A stretch of 14,317 nucleotides of DNA from Acanthamoeba sp. SK_2022b (Eukaryota > Discosea > Longamoebia > Acanthamoebidae): NCBI GenBank assembly GCA_027943245.1, contig JANDJZ010000813.1:1-14317 (forward strand). The letters run 5' to 3'. Numbering within the stretch: the first letter of the stretch is position 1; each line of letters opens with the position of its first letter. Positions 8,503-14,317 of this stretch are shown here, in pieces. The notes under the pieces are model-generated. The model ran no database searches and was not told the origin of the DNA. It saw nothing but the letters and a program-made list of their open reading frames with translations. The translations under genes and the position numbers were made by a program.

Positions 8503-8779
8503 CTGCTGCTGCCCCGCGGTGGCGCGCGTGGCCAGGTGACTCGTTGACCAAATTCCCGACCGTCGGGTTGCTCCTTCATACTGCTCTTGCTCCAGTTTCC
8601 GCGACATCCCTCCTCTTGTTGGTTTGCTTGAGCTCAGCTCGTTACACGCACGAGTCTATCGGCGTTACACAAATTCGCCCCGGTCTCGCCCTTCGCCCGA
8701 CCCGCTCGCCCCGTTCCCCGCCAATAAGCGTTGGCGGTGCGACAACCAGCGGTGGGGCGATTTTGCGTCGCGACAAGTC

Positions 8780-8793
8780 TCGGCAAATGCCGA
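8780..8793. promoter_or_regulatory. TCGGCA/TGCCGA inverted repeat upstream of GCLC
   Basis: TCGGCA and TGCCGA are separated by AA, giving a 14-bp dyad about 240 bp before the GCLC ATG. It may be a protein site or chance in GC-rich DNA. Confidence 0.35.
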
Positions 8794-8812
8794 TGATCGA
8801 ATGGCTGCATTT

Positions 8813-8870
8813 CGGCGCAAACGCCGGCGCATTCCAGAAAGCGTGTCGCTTTCCTTGTGTTGCCGGCGCA
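8813..8870. promoter_or_regulatory. CGGCGCA triplet with embedded inverted repeat upstream of GCLC
   Basis: Three direct copies of CGGCGCA lie at 8813-8819, 8825-8831 and 8864-8870 (the last two are within a longer GCCGGCGCA). Between copies 2 and 3 is a perfect inverted repeat, GAAAGCG (8837-8843), loop TGT, CGCTTTC (8847-8853). The block lies 165-222 bp upstream of the GCLC start, so it is a reasonable candidate regulatory module. No known factor is assigned. Confidence 0.45.
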
Positions 8871-9034
8871 CAAGAGAGCCAACACAACGGAGAGGAAAGA
8901 AAGCAGAAGCGACCAACACGAGCCGCTTGCCTGTCGCGCAGCGAGAGGAATCCAGTGAGCAACGATTAGCGCTGGACAACTGAGAGAGAAGGAGTGGCAA
9001 AGACGATTGGGGAAGAGAGAAGAGATTTTTCAAG

Positions 9035-11256
9035 ATGGGATTTCTGACGAATGGCGACACATTGAACTGGAACGACGTGCAGAAGTACTGCGACTATATT
9101 AGAAAGCACGGAATCAAGCAATTCCTGTCCATCTACGAGAAGACGAAGAACAGATCACACGACTGCCTTAAATTTGGTGATGAAATCGAATACGTGCTCC
9201 TCTCTCTCGATGACAAGGATAAGAAGGTCAGGGTCTCCCTGCGCGCGGCCGAGATTCTTGATGAGCTCATGCGCGAGGAGCTCGAGGGTAACGGGTACGT
9301 GACTCCGCAGGGCCGCCGCCAAGCTCTGATGTTAAGAACCGAGATTAAATTCGAATCGATTCTTAATGATTCAGAACGGCAAAGACCCTCTGGCGGCCCG
9401 AATACGCTCGCTACATGGTTGAAGGTGAACAACAACCTCTTCCTCATTCCCTTTTGATGATTTTATTTGTTTTCTTTCATCTCGAAAAGCGATTTTTTTG
9501 ACTCAAGCGAACGATTGAACCTCCTCAGGCACGCCTGGTGCGCCCTACGGCGACTGCGTGACCGAGCTGAGGCGGGTGGAGCTCAACATGAAGCTGCGAC
9601 GACTGCATGTACAGCAGCAGCTGTTGCCTCACGAGCGCATTGTTTCCCTGGCGGTGTTCCCGCTCATGGGCGTCGGCGCCTTCACCGACCCGCCCTACAG
9701 CCCACAGGGCCCAGTGGCCCAGTCCCTCTTCACTCCGGACGAAGTAATCTTCCAACACAAGCGCTTCCCGTATGGTTCACACGCTCCTCTATTTTTGTTA
9801 GTGCAATTTTCCAGAATTTGCACGTTATTTCTATTCGTTGTGTTGCGTGTTCTGTGTTTCTTAATTTTACTTTTTAGTATTTTTGATGATCATGTTCCTT
9901 TTTAATATTTTTAATGAGTTTCTATTCTATTTTATTGGTGATCGTGTCTTGTTGATTTTGGGTTACGAAAAACCACTCCTTACCCGATAAGTGTTTGTCG
10001 TTTTCCCCCCTAGGACCCTGTCACAGAACATCCGTGAGAGGCGAGGCAGCAAGGTGTGTATCACGGTGCCCATCTATAGGGATGAGCACACGGTCCCGCC
10101 GCAGCCCACACCGCCCACCGGAAACGAGGTACGCTTCCTCAGGCGACAAGCTTTGCTTATTTTTATTTTTTATTATTTTTTGGTATTAAAAAAATAATAA
10201 AATAAAAACTTTTTAAAACTATTTATTCAGTTTACCTATGCTCACGTGTCACGTTTCTACACCAGTGGGACATCTACATGGACAGCATGGCGTTCGGCAT
10301 GGGCATGTGTTGTCTCCAGACGACCTTCCAGTGTGAGGACATCAACGTATGCGCGTCTCTCTCTCTCTCTTTTTCTCTCTCTCTCTCTTCCACACGCAAG
10401 TGCACTCGTGGCTCACACGAACGAACCAACGCAGGAGGCCCGCAAGTTCTATGACCAGCTGGCCATGATGTGCCCGATCATGCTCGCCCTCACCGCCTCG
10501 TCGCCCATCTACCGCGGCTTCTTGTCCGACATCGACGTGCGATGGAGCGTCATCTCCGAGTCCGTCGACGACCGCACGCCCGAGGAGCGCGGCCTCAAGC
10601 CGCTCGAGCACAACAAGTACGCCGGCTCGCCGCTTCGCCTCTCACCCCTTGGGCCCACTCGCTCACCTCATTTCCTTTTCCTTTTCTCTTTCTTTTTCCC
10701 TTTTGGATCCACCAACGACAGGTTCGTGATCAACAAGTCGCGCTACGACTCGATCGATTGCTTCATCTCCAACGACGAGGCGTTCAAGCCCGAATACAAC
10801 GACCTCGAGCTCGTGTACGACCCGGAGATCTACGAGCAGCTGCGCGAGGGCGGCATCGACGACCTGCTGGCGCGCCACATGGCCCACCTGTTCATCCGCG
10901 ACCCTCTCGTCATCTACGATGTACGCGCGCCTCCCCCCCTCCAATTTGCGTCGACTCTCGCTCCAGCGCTGACACGCGACACATCCACGAACAGGACAAG
11001 ATCGAGTTGGACGACACGAAGCAGTCCGACCACTTTGAAAACATCCAGTCGACCAATTGGCAGACGGTCCGGTTCAAGCCGCCGCCGCCCAACTCCGACA
11101 TCGGGTGGCGCACCGAGTTCCGCCCCATGGAGGTGCAGCTCACCGACTTTGAGAACGCGGCCTTCGTCGTCTTCATGGTCCTCCTCACGCGCACCATCCG
11201 CTCCTTCGACGTCAACTTCTACGTCCCCATCACCAAGGTACTGCGCGTCGTCTCGT

Positions 11257-11323
<67 letters not shown>

Positions 11324-11554
11324 GTGTGTGTGTGCGTGTTGTGAGTGTGTGGTGTGTGTGCGGCGTTACGACGAACGTCGAGCTCATTCCTTGCATTCCA
11401 CGCGCGCGCAACCGCGAAGGTCGACGAAAACATGCGGCGAGCGCATGTCCGCGGAGCCGCGCTCAACCAGCGCTTCTACTTCCGGAAGGTCATCCACAAG
11501 GGTAAGGCCCCGCCAACTCAGCCGACGCCCAGAGCCCAGCGCTCATCCACTGCA

Positions 11555-11600
<46 letters not shown>

Positions 11601-12417
11601 CGACAGACCAGGAGCAGAGGACCGTGCCGGCGAGCGAGCTGACCGGCTTCGCGGCGCAGTACGACAGCGAGGCGCCCGAGGCGGGCAACGCGCAGGACTA
11701 CTACGAGGAGATGTCCATCAACCAAATCATCAACGGCGACGTACGTGTGGCCCTGCAGCTGCTCCGCGCACGCAATGTCCCCGAGGCTGACCTTCGAACG
11801 TGGCGTGCGGTGATTACGACGCAGGAGAACTTCCCCGGCCTGATGCCGCTGGTGAAGCAGTACGTGGCCTCGATTAACGTCGACCTGGAGACGAGAGCGG
11901 TCATTGACAAGTACCTCGAACTGGTGAGCAAGCGGGCTTCGGGTACTGCTCCTCCTCCTCCTCCTTTCCCAACGCCCGCCACGCACGCGGACACTCGTGC
12001 TGACGACGCGACACAACGCGTAGGTGAGCTGATGACGATGGCCAGCTACACGCGCAAGTTCGTCACTGAACACAAGGCCTACAAGAAGGACTCGGTTGTC
12101 AACGACGAGATCACATGGTGCCCCTCCTCCTCCTCCTCCTTCTCCGTTTGTTCGTGCGTGGCCGGGGCTTGCGAGCTCACAAGCGTCGACGCTACAGGGA
12201 CCTGATGCAGCACCTCCTGGCCGTGGGCGAGGGGAGGGAGAAGGCGCCCGAGCTGCTGGGCGATCTCTACACGCCGCTCACCAACGCCGACCTCGGGGAG
12301 CTGCTCGACGACCTGCCCCCGGCCAAGTGCTGCGGGCCCGTCGTGTCGCACCCGCACGACTCGCAGTCCATCATCGACGCGGTCTCGCCGCCCGCCATCG
12401 CCACCGTCGCCCAGTAG
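9035..12417 (+). CDS. GCLC: Glutamate-cysteine ligase catalytic subunit
   Basis: ATP-dependent joining of glutamate gamma-carboxyl to cysteine, the first and limiting step of glutathione synthesis, in the cytosol. Exons: 9035-9294, 9375-9424, 9529-9769, 10014-10128, 10266-10346, 10435-10616, 10722-10920, 10995-11237, 11420-11501, 11607-11740, 11825-11942, 12024-12117, 12198-12417 (2019 nt, 672 aa; human is 637). Animal/fungal GCS family throughout: start [12 protein letters not shown], metal-site GDEIEY (48-53), [67 protein letters not shown], the invariant block from [12 protein letters not shown] through [15 protein letters not shown] (391-432), and KRASGELMT. The tail after PELLG is poorly conserved and contains adjacent cysteines (KCCGP). 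Introns 3 and 4 (9770-10013, 10129-10265) are AT-rich; introns 8 and 9 hold complementary TG and CA repeats. No modifier-subunit gene is visible nearby. Confidence 0.98.
10355..10389 (+). repeat. CT repeat in GCLC intron 5
   Basis: An interrupted CT run begins eight bases after the donor GTATGC at 10347. It is far from the acceptor, so it is not the polypyrimidine tract. A similar CT run occurs in MDH intron 3 (about 7457-7475). Confidence 0.85.
11264..11360 (+). repeat. (GT)n microsatellite in GCLC intron 8
   Basis: Uninterrupted GT from 11264 to 11318 (about 27 units), continuing with single GC or GA interruptions to about 11360. It lies in the 182-nt intron 11238-11419 that precedes exon 9. 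On the sense strand it is complementary to the CA tract of the next intron. Confidence 0.96.
11553..11599 (+). repeat. (CA)n microsatellite in GCLC intron 9
   Basis: Uninterrupted CA at 11562-11599 (19 units) with a short preceding CA run from 11553. It stands where the pyrimidine tract should be, ending seven bases before exon 10 at the acceptor CGACAG. Confidence 0.96.
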
Positions 12418-12477
12418 GTCTGGATGACCCTCGAGCCACGCTTCGCGCGCTGTTGTTGTGTTTTGTCAAGAGAGAGT

Positions 12478-12483
12478 AATAAA
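12478..12483 (+). terminator. Poly(A) signal of GCLC
   Basis: A perfect AATAAA starts 61 nt after the GCLC TAG, followed by a T-rich and GT-rich stretch (TTTTGTGACGTG), a plausible downstream element. Confidence 0.65.
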
Positions 12484-12582
12484 CGATAGCTACATTTTGT
12501 GACGTGAACGCTTCTTTGCCGCTGTTTGTTCTACTACTTGGTCTCAACTACTTGCGGGGAGCAAGCGAGAGGAGGTGATGCG

Positions 12583-12593
12583 TTAAGGTGGCG
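12583..12593 (+). promoter_or_regulatory. Shared upstream element TTAAGGTGGCG, copy 3
   Basis: Exact copy of the element found twice before MDH; the preceding G is also shared with copy 1. It lies 224 bp before the RB ATG and 10 bp before the first E2F-type site. Confidence 0.55.
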
Positions 12594-12602
12594 GTCCTCG
12601 GT

Positions 12603-12612
12603 TTTTGGCGCC
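12603..12612 (+). promoter_or_regulatory. E2F-type site 1 upstream of RB
   Basis: TTTTGGCGCC matches the E2F/DP consensus TTTSGCGC (with G for S) on the plus strand. It is ten bases after the TTAAGGTGGCG element and 205 bp before the RB ATG. Confidence 0.6.
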
Positions 12613-12621
12613 ATCGTAACC

Positions 12622-12636
12622 TTTGCGCGGGAAAAA
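12622..12636 (-). promoter_or_regulatory. E2F-type site 2 upstream of RB
   Basis: TTTGCGCGGGAAAAA reads TTTTTCCCGCGC on the minus strand, a strong E2F/DP consensus with flanking T tract. The plus strand is also a near match (TTTGCGCG). Ten bases separate it from site 1. Confidence 0.65.
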
Positions 12637-12816
12637 CGTGAAGCCAACTCCACCCTTGCGCGCACTGTGGACTCAGGTCTGAATCACGACCTCCAGGGCC
12701 GGTTCATTTCTTCTTCTTCGCCCCCCTCGATCCGAAGACGGTCGAGGAGAGTTTTATTCTCCTCCTTCTCGCCCAGATTGGATAATTAATTAGTTGAGGA
12801 ACGCCCTCATCACACA

Positions 12817-14317
12817 ATGGATCCTGAGGACGCGCCTTCCGCCGCACAAGTGGGCTCTACCGCGGCCCAAACATCGTCTTCTACGAGCAGTAAACCTGCG
12901 CATCCGCTCCTTACTCTACAGGCGCTCAATGCGGGCCCTTTGCCTGTTCCCACCCCCGTCTCTGTTCCGGCATCATCGGCGCTGCCTGCGCCAGTGACAC
13001 CAGCATCGAGCAATGCGGGAGGGACGGTCGCCCCCGAGAATGGAGAGTCATTAGAGATGGACGCTCCCCATCCATTCCAAGCGCGAGAAGCGCGATACGA
13101 CGAGCTGTGCCGCAGCCTGAATCTCGACGAAGAGACGCGCAAGATCGGCTGGTCCCTTCTGCGTCGACTTACCCTCAAAGCAGGCCAGCAGGACGAGGTG
13201 CGGCTCCTCACTCCTTCTCCTCCTCCTCCTCTCTTCATCTTGCTCAGACGATTCTCTCTCGATTCATCTTCGCGTTGTTTTGTTCGATTACATCATTTCC
13301 CATTTCTCTTCGTTTGCGGCTACCTCTTTCCTCTCGGTCGAGCTCCCCAACTCACGCTGCCCACGCGCAATCGCGTGTACGTATGTTAAACAACAGGACC
13401 GATTCGTGCTGTGCATGGCCGCGTGCGCTCTCTACGTGGCGGGCATGCCCGAGCAGCGCACCTCGTCGTCCACCTCCTCGTCCACGGCTTCCCCCAACCC
13501 GTCCGCCAGCTTCGACAACACAGCCTCCGGCGGCAGCTGCGTCTCGCTCACCCAGCTCCTACGCGCCACTCACATTCGGTATATATCCTTCGTCGTCGTG
13601 TGTCGTGTTGCGTGTAGTGTAGTGTCGTGTCGTGATGGAGGCCTGATGGGAAACGGGGGGGGGGGCAGGCTGGTGGACTTCTTCGACCCGCTGAAGGCCT
13701 TCATAGCCAACCTCAAGCTGGGCTCGGCGCACGAGGAGCAGCTGCTGCAGCTCGAGCGCAAGTTCTGCGTCATCTGCATCCTCTACCGCAAGTACGAGAA
13801 GGAGTTCTTCCACGTCTTCCGCATCACCGACATACAGCCCGGGTACCGCTCCCCCTCTCCATTCGGCTGTGCGCTCATCATCGTCATCGTCATCATCTCA
13901 TCATCTCTCGTAATGCGTTTGTTGTGCAGCTCTCCCGACAGTCCCTTCTACGCTCTCTTCAGCTTCGGGTGGGTGCTCTTCCTGGTGGCCAAAGGTGAAC
14001 CCTCCACTCTCCCTCTTCTCGATTTGATTTGATTTGATTGGTTGATTGCTGATTCCTAGAATGCTGTGTATGTACTAATATTAATATTAATATTAATATT
14101 AATATTTTTTAAACTTATAAATAAATAAATGCAGGCAAATTGCTGACGTCGCCGCCCGATCTCATCACGGCGTTCCACCTGCTGCTGTGCTGCATCAAAT
14201 TCGTGGCCACCCACGCCGCGCCCGAGGTCAAGTCCACGCTCACCGGAACGAGCGGGGAGACCGCCCTCGCTGCCCTCTGCAAACAGAGCGGCGCCAGCCT
14301 CGCCGGTACGCCATCAC
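12817..14317 (+). CDS. Retinoblastoma-family protein, N-terminal part (cut by window end)
   Basis: Pocket-protein homologue (RB/p107/p130/plant RBR), a nuclear repressor of E2F target genes controlling the G1/S transition. Exons seen: 12817-13197, 13397-13578, 13669-13842, 13930-13994, 14135-14305, where a GTACGC donor ends exon 5; 324 codons are visible and the pocket domains must lie beyond the window. Residues 1 to about 90 are Pro/Ser/Ala-rich and probably disordered. The RB N-terminal fold follows: YDELCRSLNLDEETRKIGWSLL, FVLCMAACALYVAG (compare 'HWLACALYVAC' of p130), CVSLTQLLRATHIRLVDFF, ICILYRKYEKEFFHVF, and FSFGWVLFLVAKGKLL with DLITAFHLLLCCIKF. A Ser/Thr-rich insertion of about 25 residues separates the first two conserved blocks. 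Several SP/TP dipeptides could be CDK sites. It resembles p107/p130 and RBR more than RB1. Start context is ACAATG. Confidence 0.9.
14021..14105 (+). repeat. GATTT and TAATAT repeats in RB intron 4
   Basis: GATTT is repeated three times at 14021-14035. Five TAATAT units span 14076-14105 and are self-complementary, able to fold back. Both lie in the 140-nt AT-rich intron 13995-14134. Confidence 0.85.

Larger units (their letters stand above)
8503..9034. other. MDH 3' flank and GCLC upstream region
   Basis: A 532-bp gap, the longest in the window. The left part is the MDH 3' UTR, without an AATAAA on the plus strand (the nearest variant is AATAAG near 8723). The right part holds the GCLC promoter and 5' UTR: a 14-bp near-palindrome at 8780-8793, three CGGCGCA copies and a 7-bp inverted repeat between 8813 and 8870, then a purine-rich leader to the ATG. 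Open frames here show no recognisable protein. Confidence 0.6.
12418..12816. other. GCLC 3' end and RB upstream region
   Basis: A 399-bp gap. The first 70 bases are GCLC 3' UTR with a poly(A) signal. The rest is the promoter and 5' UTR of the RB-family gene, with one TTAAGGTGGCG element, two E2F-type sites and an AT-rich patch (GGATAATTAATTAG) 20-38 bp before the ATG. No further gene is visible. Confidence 0.7.

Noticed and set aside
8537..8543. TGACTCG as an AP-1/antioxidant response site for GCLC
   Set aside because: One base off the AP-1 consensus, lacks the ARE TGACnnnGC form, lies almost 500 bp from the GCLC ATG, within the MDH 3' UTR, and is short enough to be chance.
10246..11505. Long continuous open frame through GCLC
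   Set aside because: It reads through introns (including a GT repeat giving Val-Cys runs) in mixed frames; the real protein needs splicing, as shown by homology at each junction.
1..14317. tRNA, rRNA, transposon or viral insertion
   Set aside because: No cloverleaf, no reverse transcriptase, transposase or integrase motif, no terminal repeats and no target duplication were seen.

Overview
This is nuclear DNA of a eukaryote with small, GC-rich, intron-dense genes. Six protein genes fill almost the whole window. Five appear complete and the sixth runs off the right edge. Introns are mostly 50-200 nt with GTRNGN-like donors, intergenic gaps are 81-532 bp, and the introns carry many CA/TG and CCA/TGG microsatellites. 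The proteins (a TSET-complex subunit, a retinoblastoma-family protein and an animal-type glutamate-cysteine ligase) together with this architecture fit an amoebozoan, most likely Acanthamoeba or a close relative. The organism is inferred; nothing in the window names it.

Layout. The left half holds a tandem block on the minus strand. Read 5'->3' on that strand it contains TSAUCER/TASH3 (6432 to 2696, 16 exons), TFIIF beta/RAP30 (2614 to 1396, 5 exons) and a p24/TMED10-type cargo receptor (1105 to 123, 5 exons). A 330-bp divergent intergenic region (6433-6762) separates it from a tandem block on the plus strand: cytosolic-type malate dehydrogenase (6763-8502, 7 exons), glutamate-cysteine ligase catalytic subunit (9035-12417, 13 exons) and the N-terminal part of a retinoblastoma-family protein (from 12817, at least 5 exons). 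Exon boundaries were worked out by hand from splice consensus, reading-frame continuity and recalled family sequence. All exon phases close.

The genes are mostly unrelated housekeeping functions: secretory cargo sorting (p24), endocytic/trafficking coat (TSET), Pol II transcription (TFIIF), central metabolism (MDH), glutathione synthesis (GCLC) and cell-cycle control (RB). I see no operon-like logic, no mobile element, no CRISPR array and no RNA gene.

Points most worth a second look: a TSET TSAUCER subunit that is easy to miss by similarity; two E2F-type sites upstream of the RB gene; an 11-nt element (TTAAGGTGGCG) found twice between TSAUCER and MDH and once upstream of RB; a 35-bp interrupted palindrome in the divergent promoter; complementary microsatellites in different introns of the same transcript in GCLC, MDH and TSAUCER; and a C-run/CAAT-like motif at a fixed short distance after several 5' splice sites.
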